6,049 bases of DNA, taken from assembly GCA_017517985.1 (NCBI GenBank), contig JAFWWX010000209.1:1-6049 (forward strand). Direction: 5' to 3'. Source of the stretch: Clostridia bacterium. GTDB lineage: Bacteria; Bacillota_A; Clostridia; Oscillospirales; CAG-382. Below, piece by piece: positions 1-5,299 of the stretch; position 1 is the stretch's first letter, and each line of letters opens with the position of its first letter. The notes below the pieces were generated by a model that saw only the letters and a list, made by a program, of their open reading frames with translations, had not been told where the DNA came from and ran no database searches. The position numbers were made by a program, and so were the translations under genes.

Positions 1-1
1 C

Positions 2-163
2 GATAGGTTGCCAGTGATTATTTTTGATGACTTTACTACAGATTCAAAACTCGTTGATTTTCCTTTCAAGGTAAAATCTTCTGCGATGAAGATCTTGAGA
101 ACGAAGGGAGAAATCAATATCGACTCATATCTTCAGCCGGAGTGTTACCTTCCTGTACACTAA
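2..163 (+). CDS. C-terminal part of an unidentified protein, convergent with the operon (partial)
   Basis: An open frame enters from the left edge and runs 53 codons to a TAA at 161-163. It begins [16 protein letters not shown] and contains [16 protein letters not shown]. The mix of hydrophobic, acidic and basic residues looks like real protein, but I do not recognise the family. Its last 12 or so residues (from about position 128) lie antisense to a segment with clear DIP1984-family coding on the minus strand. Those residues are therefore probably read-through beyond a recombination junction, and the original C-terminus has been lost. This is the only plus-strand frame here that I consider possibly real. 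The minus strand is also open in one frame over 1-125, so the coding strand is not certain. Confidence 0.4.
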   Translation, partial: DRLPVIIFDDFTTDSKLVDFPFKVKSSAMKILRTKGEINIDSYLQPECYLPVH

Positions 164-245
164 CATTGGTTTCCATTCTGCTTTTAATTTGTTCAAGTGT
201 TGATTTTAAAGATGCTCTTTCAATTAAGGCTTCTGCGAGTTTCAT
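114..245 (-). pseudogene. DIP1984/DUF6847-family protein, N-terminal remnant
   Basis: The 43-residue product starts MKLAEALIERASLK and carries the pattern Q-x3-R-x3-N-x3-QEG-x2-PAED through residue 39. From memory this matches the N-terminus of the DIP1984 (DUF6847, sometimes called septicolysin) family, whose members are usually about 150 residues and of unknown function. After PAED only MSRY and a TGA follow, so about three quarters of the protein is missing. A longer frame with a TTG start at 305 exists, but the ATG at 245 has a good ribosome binding site (GGAAGGA at 256-262), and the family homology begins exactly there. It is the last gene of the leftward unit, 22 bases after the 77-residue gene. 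It is probably non-functional, although a short peptide could still be made. Confidence 0.75.
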
Positions 246-255
246 AATATTTTCA

Positions 256-262
256 TCCTTCC
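256..262 (-). promoter_or_regulatory. Ribosome binding site of the DIP1984 remnant
   Basis: GGAAGGA on the minus strand lies ten bases before the ATG at 245. It decides the start in favour of this ATG over the upstream TTG at 305, which would otherwise force a 38-base overlap with the preceding gene. Confidence 0.6.
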
Positions 263-267
263 ATAAG

Positions 268-501
268 TTATTTTCGTATTCCACGAATATTTGTTTCTTC
301 GCCAATCTTACGAATTGTATCTGCTAATATATTAACCATCTGATACAACTTTTCTCTTGAGTAGTTTTCTAATGCTAATTCTCTTTCCGCAACTGATAAG
401 TCGGTAAAACAACAATAACAGTGAATACCGTTACGCATAACGTTAAAATACATACCGTCAAGATTTCGTTGAGGTGGAATAATGTGTTTATCTTGCTCCA
501 T
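268..501 (-). CDS. Small conserved-looking protein of unknown function, 77 residues
   Basis: The protein begins MEQDKHIIPPQRNLDGMYFN and continues with VMRNG, a cysteine cluster C28-Y-C30-C31, then FTDLS and a helical C-terminal half (residues 35-68, ending DTIRKIGEET). The N-terminal half reads as short beta strands (GMYFNV, HCYCCF), followed by two predicted helices. It resembles, from memory, short Firmicute hypothetical proteins with a D-G-x-Y-F-x-V-x-R-x-G block, but I cannot name a family. The ATG at 501 is preceded by AAAGGAGT, which overlaps the stop codon of the 419-residue gene six bases upstream, so the two are co-translated. The DIP1984 remnant follows 22 bases later. No membrane segment or signal peptide is present. 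The cysteines could bind a metal, but that is not shown. Confidence 0.8.
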   Translation of the reverse strand: MEQDKHIIPPQRNLDGMYFNVMRNGIHCYCCFTDLSVAERELALENYSREKLYQMVNILADTIRKIGEETNIRGIRK

Positions 502-507
502 ATATTT

Positions 508-1767
508 TTACTCCTTTTCGATAAGTTTTACCTCTCGTATATCTTGCCATACGCATTTTTCAGCAACAAGTTCGGTGTCTTCGTATGGTAAATTCATATA
601 TGAAATCACCTTTTCATTTGGGAAGTCTTCACTTCTGTATTTTGGAATTATCCCTTGGGGAACAATCCCGACTTTTTCAGTTCCCAATACTCTTTCAACT
701 AATATTTCAGCATCATTAAGCCAAACCGGAAGTCCTACTCGGCACAATGCTAAATAGAATTTTATTGTTTCATTAGTCCGTCCGTAAGAAGAACCTGCTA
801 AGTACAAATAATATCCATTTTCATCATTATTTGCGTAAAGTGAAATGTGAGTTGAATTTCCACCTCTGCAAACTTCCCACGGATGACCTAACCAACCATC
901 TTTTTTATTAAGCCACAAATTAAACGCTTCAGGCGAATCAGCTTCAAGTTCCAAAAGGCCATCATCACGTCCGTCTGCGTGTTTTTTATACTGTTCTTTT
1001 GGGCTTAGTTCGCATCCATCATAACCCATTGCCTTGTATCCCATAGCACAGAACTTGAAGAAGTCATTTGCAGTCATTTTATTAAGTCTTTCCTTGGGTT
1101 TATGGGTTTCTGTTGGCTGTTTATTGACATATCCGATAAACTCCAATATATCATCATCTGAAATACCACTGAAAAAATCTTCTTTGTCTTCGGGGTAGAG
1201 TTCCCATAGATATTTTTGAAGAATCGTTCCTGTTCGGTGTACAACAGGAATATTATCCCTAATGAAACTCATATAAGTACCATTTTTTATTTCAGTAATA
1301 GCATTTGCTGCTTCATCACAAAGCCATTGCGTAAATTCTGAAATATCATTTTCGTAGCCCTTTTTGGTATTAGGTTCAACAACGATAACGACTTTATAAT
1401 TTATAACAATAACCTTATAATCAACTTTTTCATCATAAAGTGCTTCAACACGATACCATTTCTTTTCATCGGGATAGTTGTCATTCCACATATTTTCAAA
1501 TTCTTGATAGTTTTCAACTTCACCGCAATCAAGTAATTCAAAATAATCTCCAAATTTATCTATCGTTCCTTTTTCAACGCAGAACCATAGCTCTCGGCAT
1601 CCATTATCTGAAATAGGACTTATTTGTTTAAGCAATTCAAAGAATTTATCTATGTTTTCATAAGATTTTGCATCGTATGTAGTTCGGTTGTCTGAGAACC
1701 CATAATCTTGATGTCCCATCCATCTGACATAATAATCCACTTGGGGAGCATATAATTTTTCACTCAT
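508..1767 (-). CDS. Large accessory protein of unknown function, 419 residues
   Basis: No enzymatic motif is recognised. The protein seems to have two parts. Residues 1-225 are acidic and contain a beta strand (KVIVINYKVVIVVEP, 118-132) followed by Y138-x3-I142-x2-F145-x2-W148-L149-C150, a block shared with the 204-residue protein of the same unit. Residues 230-419 are more distinctive: MTANDFFKFCAMGYKAMGYDG, then SPKEQY, ADGRDDGLLEL, GHPWEVCRGGNSTH (294-307), and a hydrophobic helix ending GLPVWL. From memory, similar C-terminal blocks occur in uncharacterised Firmicute proteins. There is no signal peptide or membrane segment, so it is probably cytoplasmic. Its start overlaps the stop of the PPP-type phosphatase gene by ATGA (1764-1767), with GAGGAAGG upstream, so the two are translationally coupled. 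A regulatory, substrate-binding or structural role beside the phosphatases is possible; I cannot choose. Confidence 0.9.
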   Translation of the reverse strand: MSEKLYAPQVDYYVRWMGHQDYGFSDNRTTYDAKSYENIDKFFELLKQISPISDNGCRELWFCVEKGTIDKFGDYFELLDCGEVENYQEFENMWNDNYPDEKKWYRVEALYDEKVDYKVIVINYKVVIVVEPNTKKGYENDISEFTQWLCDEAANAITEIKNGTYMSFIRDNIPVVHRTGTILQKYLWELYPEDKEDFFSGISDDDILEFIGYVNKQPTETHKPKERLNKMTANDFFKFCAMGYKAMGYDGCELSPKEQYKKHADGRDDGLLELEADSPEAFNLWLNKKDGWLGHPWEVCRGGNSTHISLYANNDENGYYLYLAGSSYGRTNETIKFYLALCRVGLPVWLNDAEILVERVLGTEKVGIVPQGIIPKYRSEDFPNEKVISYMNLPYEDTELVAEKCVWQDIREVKLIEKE

Positions 1768-2459
1768 AAATTTTCACCTTCCTCATTTGAATAAAATATT
1801 TTCATATCATCGAGCCGAATACAAGCTAATCTTCCATCACCAAATCCGCTGCCGCAATCAATACCGATTGCATTATCGCCAAAAAAGACTTCCAATGGAA
1901 CAACATCATTAAAATTTAAGGTGGGGGTATGTCCGAATATCAAAGTATATTCTTCGGGAACATATTCAAAGATTTTCCACCTATGCCATACCGCATATTC
2001 TTTTGAAGTTTCATAATCACCATGCGCTCTTCTGAAATTACGTTCAGGTGCGCCGTGAACAAGAAGAAATTTTTTGTCATTTACTTCAATTTCAATATTC
2101 ACCGGAAGCTCCTGTAAATAACGAAAAACTTCTCTTCGTAACTCTTTACGTATATGTTTTAAATAATTATGTGTTACTCTCCCGCCATTTCTATACCATA
2201 AAGACAAACCACCGTAAGGACTGTAAAAATCATCTTCTTGAGTTTTGAGTGCTTTTAGCATCATAAATTCGTGATTTCCAAGAAGCATTTTTACATTATC
2301 CATCTTCATCAATCTTCTAAGTATTCTTATGCCATCAGGATAACGGTCAATAACGTCACCTAAAATATATAGTGTGTCCGTGTCTTTGAGCTTAATTTGC
2401 TCCATAATAGAGTTAAATCTTCTGCTGTTACCGTGGATGTCAGACATAACATATATCAT
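1764..2459 (-). CDS. Metallophosphatase of the PPP (serine/threonine phosphatase-like) type
   Basis: This 231-residue calcineurin-like phosphoesterase has all the two-metal motifs in order: D7-I-H9-G, G34-D35-V-I-D38-R39, G61-N62-H63-E64, H135-G136 and G176-H177-T178. The segment WYRNGGRVT (88-96) and the late I-D201-C-G motif are typical of the PPP branch, which includes phage lambda phosphatase, PrpE and ApaH. Known members hydrolyse phosphoserine/threonine, diadenosine polyphosphates or other phosphoesters using Mn or Fe/Zn. The actual substrate here is unknown. Length is normal for a bacterial PPP enzyme, and no catalytic residue is missing. It starts on an ATG that overlaps the coiled-coil gene by ATGA, with GAGGGTGG upstream, and it overlaps the 419-residue gene in the same way. 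It is expected to be cytoplasmic. The family call is firm; the specific activity is not. Confidence 0.95.
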   Translation of the reverse strand: MIYVMSDIHGNSRRFNSIMEQIKLKDTDTLYILGDVIDRYPDGIRILRRLMKMDNVKMLLGNHEFMMLKALKTQEDDFYSPYGGLSLWYRNGGRVTHNYLKHIRKELRREVFRYLQELPVNIEIEVNDKKFLLVHGAPERNFRRAHGDYETSKEYAVWHRWKIFEYVPEEYTLIFGHTPTLNFNDVVPLEVFFGDNAIGIDCGSGFGDGRLACIRLDDMKIFYSNEEGENL

Positions 2460-2662
2460 TCAACCACCCTCGTTTCTTCATTTTCGGTGCTAAGTTGAGA
2501 TATAGACTCCTTAAAATGATTTCTCATTCTATTATGGCAATCCATAAGGGCATAAAAATTCTCTTCAAGACTTTCTGCATCAGAGTTTTGTATATCTTTT
2601 TTAATATCCTTTTTTATTGATTTTATCTCTGATTTTATTTCGCTTAGTGTATCTTTTTTCAT
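2456..2662 (-). CDS. Small charged coiled-coil protein, 68 residues
   Basis: The product begins MKKDTLSEIKSEIKSIKKDI and is lysine/glutamate rich, with isoleucines spaced as in a helical repeat (SEIK-SEIK-SIKKDI-KKDI). A second helix, SLEENFYALMDCHNRMRNHFKESI, follows, and the C-terminal tail is acidic. It probably forms a helical hairpin or coiled coil and may oligomerise or hold partners together. No family is recognised. An upstream ATG at 2686 would add eight residues (MIYERNFD) and overlap the stop of the preceding phosphoesterase gene. That ATG has no good ribosome binding site, whereas the ATG at 2662 follows AGAGGA by eight bases. The gene sits between the two metallophosphoesterase genes and ends in an ATGA overlap with the second. 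An adaptor or regulator role is inferred from position only. Confidence 0.8.
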   Translation of the reverse strand: MKKDTLSEIKSEIKSIKKDIKKDIQNSDAESLEENFYALMDCHNRMRNHFKESISQLSTENEETRVVE

Positions 2663-2670
2663 ATCAAAAT

Positions 2671-2676
2671 TCCTCT
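2671..2676 (-). promoter_or_regulatory. Ribosome binding site deciding the start of the coiled-coil gene
   Basis: AGAGGA on the minus strand lies eight bases before the ATG at 2662. It lies inside the longer candidate frame that begins at 2686, so it argues that the shorter product is the main one. Confidence 0.55.
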
Positions 2677-2682
2677 CATAAA

Positions 2683-3315
2683 TCATTCGTCAGGCAATAA
2701 ATCATCCACCTTTTCTTTTAAGTTCTCAGCCATTGTAAAAAGGCCTAAATTCTCTCGGACAATTCTATGGGATGCTGTTTTAATTTTGTGATTTATATTA
2801 TTTTCGACCATTTCATCAAATGTAACAGGCTTAAATCCGTTTATATCGACTCCTGCATTTAACATAAGCTCTGATTGTTCAATAATAGGCCAATACACAG
2901 CATCCGTATTATGATGAATGTGACCGAACAACATATAACCGTTAGTACTCATATGCGGCCAAGACATCATTGGATAGTGACAAACTGTAATACGATGCTT
3001 ACCGTCTGAGATAAAGGACAGGTTTTCATTACTGACAAAATATTTATTTATATCAACCTTTTTCATCCAATCTCTATCGTGGTTTCCTCGTATAAGGTGC
3101 TTTTTGCCTTTTAACTTTGACAGGTATTCTTCAGGGGGAACAGAGTTTCTAAACATCAAGTCCCCAAGGATATATATTGTATCGTTATTCGTCACCCTTG
3201 AGTTCCAATTATCAATAAGACAAGCATCCATTTCTTCAATGGAACTAAACGGTCTATTGCATAATTTCAAAACATTCTTGTGCCCCAAGTGTAGGTCACT
3301 CGTAAAATATATCAT
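2683..3315 (-). CDS. Calcineurin-like metallophosphoesterase
   Basis: The 210-residue protein has the full set of metal-binding motifs of the calcineurin-like superfamily: TSD7-L-H9-LGH12, G51-D52, G77-N78-H79-D80, the C-H113-Y-P block, and G131-H132-I-H134. The later LNAGVDINGFKPV segment (152-164) is typical of the short bacterial and phage enzymes of this group. The first strand starts at residue 2, so no N-terminal extension is missing. The residues after about 175 form a helical tail (ENLKEKVDDLL) that is not part of the catalytic fold. These enzymes hydrolyse phosphomono- or diesters with two metals; the substrate cannot be read from sequence. It differs from the PPP-type enzyme two genes downstream in the GNHD versus GNHE and GHIH versus GHTP motifs, so the pair is not a recent duplication. 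GTGAGGAATTAAA separates its ATG from the previous stop and provides the ribosome binding site. Confidence 0.95.
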   Translation of the reverse strand: MIYFTSDLHLGHKNVLKLCNRPFSSIEEMDACLIDNWNSRVTNNDTIYILGDLMFRNSVPPEEYLSKLKGKKHLIRGNHDRDWMKKVDINKYFVSNENLSFISDGKHRITVCHYPMMSWPHMSTNGYMLFGHIHHNTDAVYWPIIEQSELMLNAGVDINGFKPVTFDEMVENNINHKIKTASHRIVRENLGLFTMAENLKEKVDDLLPDE

Positions 3316-3328
3316 TTTAATTCCTCAC

Positions 3329-3943
3329 TTATCTTTTTATCCATTCTTGAACTTTTTTATCATTATCAGAATCATTATAGTATTTATATCCTAAAATGCG
3401 TGGAAGAGCATCTTCATCCATAGCCTGCCACATAAGATATTCGCACCAATTAGGTTCGCCATCAAAGTTAATATGACTCCAAGTTGGTGGTTCGTACATT
3501 AGTGTATATGGCGAATTATTTGCAATTAAATAATTTTCATTTGGGAAATAACCACTTATATTTACTAATATATTTTCAACCATTATTCGTTTGGATAATC
3601 GACAGAGCCACTTTTGAAAATCCCTTATGGTTTCTTTATAATACCTGTCCCTTAAATCTGCATCTATTATTAACAAATATTCATCTTGAACCTGTAACCA
3701 ACCATTTATACTATGTTTATCATATCTATTTATTAGCAAATTACTGAGTCTTCCAAATTCATCGTGCGATGAAGAAGAATTATACCCATCTTTAAGTTGG
3801 GTATAGATCTTCATATCGCTCTCACTACCGGACACACAAGGAAGATGGTCGAGAACTGTTTGCAGAATATACGATTTTTCAGCTTGAGTTCTTCCCATAG
3901 GTCGAACACAAATAGTCCCATATATACGAACCCAACTACTCAT
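3329..3943 (-). CDS. Accessory protein of unknown function, 204 residues
   Basis: The protein begins MSSWVRIYGTICVRPMGRTQ, has a polar serine stretch GYNSSSSHDEFG (53-64), then a strand YLLIIDADLRDRYYK (89-103) leading into a helix with F109-x2-W112-L113-C114. Later come PNWCEYLMW (164-172) and a lysine-ended tail. From memory it resembles uncharacterised Firmicute proteins starting S-S-W-[VI]-R-I-Y-G-T, but I know of no assigned function. Residues 93-114 align without gaps with residues 129-150 of the 419-residue protein, suggesting a shared alpha/beta domain. The ATG at 3943 follows GGAGG by seven bases, in the 15-base gap after the Phd-like gene. The gene ends 13 bases before the metallophosphoesterase. 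It is probably cytoplasmic. A toxin partner role for the Phd-like protein cannot be excluded but has no motif support. Confidence 0.88.
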   Translation of the reverse strand: MSSWVRIYGTICVRPMGRTQAEKSYILQTVLDHLPCVSGSESDMKIYTQLKDGYNSSSSHDEFGRLSNLLINRYDKHSINGWLQVQDEYLLIIDADLRDRYYKETIRDFQKWLCRLSKRIMVENILVNISGYFPNENYLIANNSPYTLMYEPPTWSHINFDGEPNWCEYLMWQAMDEDALPRILGYKYYNDSDNDKKVQEWIKR

Positions 3944-3958
3944 AAAAAACCTCCAATG

Positions 3959-4195
3959 TCACTTTTCTTCACAAGAAGCACAGCCTGCTTCAATTTCTGC
4001 AATTTGTTCTTCAGTATAAAGAAATCCAAATAACTCCATATAATGTTCATAATCAAATAAAAGTAAGTCCGGTTCGCCTTCACTCCGTATAAGAATAGGA
4101 CTTGTTTCTTTAACCTTGTCAAGAACAGCATCCACGTTCTCACCGAACTCTTCACGAGTAACCATATATAGTTTTTCTATGTCAATGTTGTTCAT
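3959..4195 (-). CDS. Phd/YefM-like antitoxin-type protein
   Basis: This 78-residue protein has the pattern of the Phd/YefM fold: an N-terminal strand and helix (VTREEFGENVDAVLDKVKE, residues 12-30), then the strand pair SPILIRSEGEPDLLLF (32-47), followed by DYEHYMEL. In Phd/YefM antitoxins this part binds DNA as a dimer and represses the operon, while the C-terminal tail masks a RelE/Doc-type toxin. Here the tail is short, acidic and ends GCASCEEK with two cysteines. No RelE, Doc or PIN-like toxin is visible beside it. The ATG at 4195 follows AAGGAGC by eight bases and overlaps the end of the upstream gene by 14 bases. It may act as a stand-alone regulator of this unit, or pair with an unusual partner. 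The family call rests on pattern and length and is moderately sure. Confidence 0.72.
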   Translation of the reverse strand: MNNIDIEKLYMVTREEFGENVDAVLDKVKETSPILIRSEGEPDLLLFDYEHYMELFGFLYTEEQIAEIEAGCASCEEK

Positions 4196-4562
4196 TTTGC
4201 AGCTCCTTCATCCAAGGTATAACAACACACCGATTTTTAAACATTCCAACAAATTCTACAAAGGCAAAAGCAAGTTGCTCAAATGTGATTTTTAATGACT
4301 CACACCATACGGTAACTGCATCATAAAAATCACTGTCAAATTCTAAGGTCATTATTTCTGTCCGTTTTTCATTTTTTCTTCGTTTGGTAACTGATAAAAT
4401 TACATCATTTGCCTTATAACATAACTCATTTAAGTTTTTACTCTCAGGTTTGTTTTTTACAAGTACTACATCATTTGTCTGTGTTGATAAATCCGTGTAT
4501 ATTACCAAGATAACATTTTTATGTAATTCGATTATTTTTGATATTTTAAATTTATTTGTCAT
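4182..4562 (-). CDS. Small protein of unknown function, downstream member of a tandem paralogue pair (126 residues)
   Basis: The N-terminal part is strand-rich (KISKIIELHKNVILVIYTD, residues 6-24, then DVVLVKN). The middle is basic (KRRKNEKR, 60-67). The C-terminal domain is helical and contains W86-C87, A100-F-x-E-F and P-W117-M-K-E. The C-terminal 48 residues align without gaps to the gene immediately upstream, with conserved cysteine, A-F-x-E and W-x-K-E positions. The N-terminal strands also match around N16, Y22 and D24. I recognise no family. The ATG at 4562 overlaps the previous gene by 11 bases, with CGGAGAGAG upstream, so translation is coupled. No membrane segment or signal peptide is seen. 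The pair may form a heterodimer; this is inferred from similarity and adjacency alone. Confidence 0.82.
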   Translation of the reverse strand: MTNKFKISKIIELHKNVILVIYTDLSTQTNDVVLVKNKPESKNLNELCYKANDVILSVTKRRKNEKRTEIMTLEFDSDFYDAVTVWCESLKITFEQLAFAFVEFVGMFKNRCVVIPWMKELQNEQH

Positions 4563-4956
4563 AACGCACTCTCTCCGCTAACTTTGGCTTTTGGGGTTCA
4601 ATGACTTCCTTTATCCAAAATCTAATTTTTTCATAATCAATAGTATCCCTGAAGTATTCAAAAAAGGCATTGAAAAAGTCTTCGGAATAAATATCATTTT
4701 CCTTACAAAACATAAAGATTTTATTGATTTGAGGAATTTCATAACACAGCCCGGATGTAGATATATTTTTCTCTACAGACTCATTATAAAATTTCAAACA
4801 CTCACTAATGTTTTTCTCAAACTCATATTCGGATGTTGCTTTAGGAGCATCCTTATAAACAAGACATCCGTTTCGACCAATCATATTATCAAAGTATAAA
4901 ACGAAATATATATTTTCTTCTAATTTTATTCTAAAAAGTATTTTAAGGTGCTTCAT
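4552..4956 (-). CDS. Small protein of unknown function, upstream member of a tandem paralogue pair (134 residues)
   Basis: The protein begins with two strand-like segments (LKILFRIKLEENIYFVLYFD, 4-23, and GCLVYKD, 30-36). A helical stretch follows (about 44-62). The C-terminal half, F83-C84-K-E-N, E-D-F-F-N-A97-F-F-E-Y, W114-I-K-E, matches the next gene position for position. The last 15 residues (PQKPKLAERVRYDK region) are a basic tail absent from its partner. No known domain is recognised. The ATG at 4956 has AGGAGT eight bases upstream and overlaps the preceding gene by 14 bases. The aromatic, acidic surface of the C-terminal helices suggests a protein-protein interface, but that is inference. 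Confidence 0.83.
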   Translation of the reverse strand: MKHLKILFRIKLEENIYFVLYFDNMIGRNGCLVYKDAPKATSEYEFEKNISECLKFYNESVEKNISTSGLCYEIPQINKIFMFCKENDIYSEDFFNAFFEYFRDTIDYEKIRFWIKEVIEPQKPKLAERVRYDK

Positions 4957-5299
4957 TTAAGTACTCCTGTTCTTGATATTGATTGTACACAATATGGATT
5001 TCGCTAAGTTTGTAGTAATCCATATAATAATTTCGTTCATCGTCTATAAGCTCCATATCTTGAGCAATACCCAACAGAATATCATTATCGGGAAGAAGAA
5101 CAACTTCTTTAATCATGCCGGAAGCACCGCAGTTTTCTTCGTAAATACTAACATCTTTGGATTTTGCTTCTTGGTCGTATGGTGTGAATTTTTTCTTATA
5201 TACCCAATATGTAATAAGTCTGTTTTCAATGGACTTAAAAAAATCCTGTATATTATCATAAAACTTCAATTCATCGCTTATCTTTGGGATTTCGTTCAT
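4943..5299 (-). CDS. Acidic protein of unknown function, 118 residues
   Basis: The protein begins MNEIPKISDELKFYDNIQDF and ends in an acidic, tyrosine-rich tail (ERNYYMDYYKLSEIHIVYNQ, then YQEQEYLNEAP). Residues 61-76 (GMIKEVVLLPDNDILL) look like a central beta hairpin. No motif or family is recognised, and no signal peptide or membrane segment is seen. It overlaps the preceding gene by 29 bases, the longest overlap between intact genes here, and its own ribosome binding site is weak (AGAAAGCGTGG before the ATG at 5299). Its translation probably depends on ribosomes terminating on the upstream gene, so it should be made together with the 244-residue protein. The next gene overlaps its end by 14 bases. 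Confidence 0.82.
   Translation of the reverse strand: MNEIPKISDELKFYDNIQDFFKSIENRLITYWVYKKKFTPYDQEAKSKDVSIYEENCGASGMIKEVVLLPDNDILLGIAQDMELIDDERNYYMDYYKLSEIHIVYNQYQEQEYLNEAP

Noticed and set aside
1..163. End of an insertion sequence at the left edge
   Set aside because: No terminal inverted repeat, target-site duplication or transposase motif could be seen in the short piece available.
114..305. Longer form of the DIP1984 remnant from a TTG start at 305
   Set aside because: The family's N-terminal methionine aligns with the ATG at 245, which has its own strong ribosome binding site; the extra 20 residues would only overlap the previous gene.
482..757. Plus-strand frame of 91 codons, serine and phenylalanine rich
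   Set aside because: It is a shadow of the 3' end of the 419-residue gene; composition fits the complement of Glu/Lys-rich coding.
3104..3394. Plus-strand frame of 96 codons
   Set aside because: It is antisense to the catalytic core of the metallophosphoesterase and cannot be independent coding without further evidence.
3940..4155. Minus-strand frame of 71 codons overlapping the Phd-like gene
   Set aside because: It is an alternative frame over the antitoxin-like coding region; the Phd pattern and ribosome binding site support the other frame.
3959..4562. Classical two-gene toxin-antitoxin module formed by the Phd-like gene and its upstream neighbour
   Set aside because: The upstream neighbour has no toxin motif and is instead similar to the gene before it, so it belongs to a paralogue pair.
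4591..4899. Plus-strand frame of 102 codons
   Set aside because: It is the complement of the 134-residue gene, which has a ribosome binding site, coupled neighbours and a paralogue; the plus-strand product looks like nothing known.
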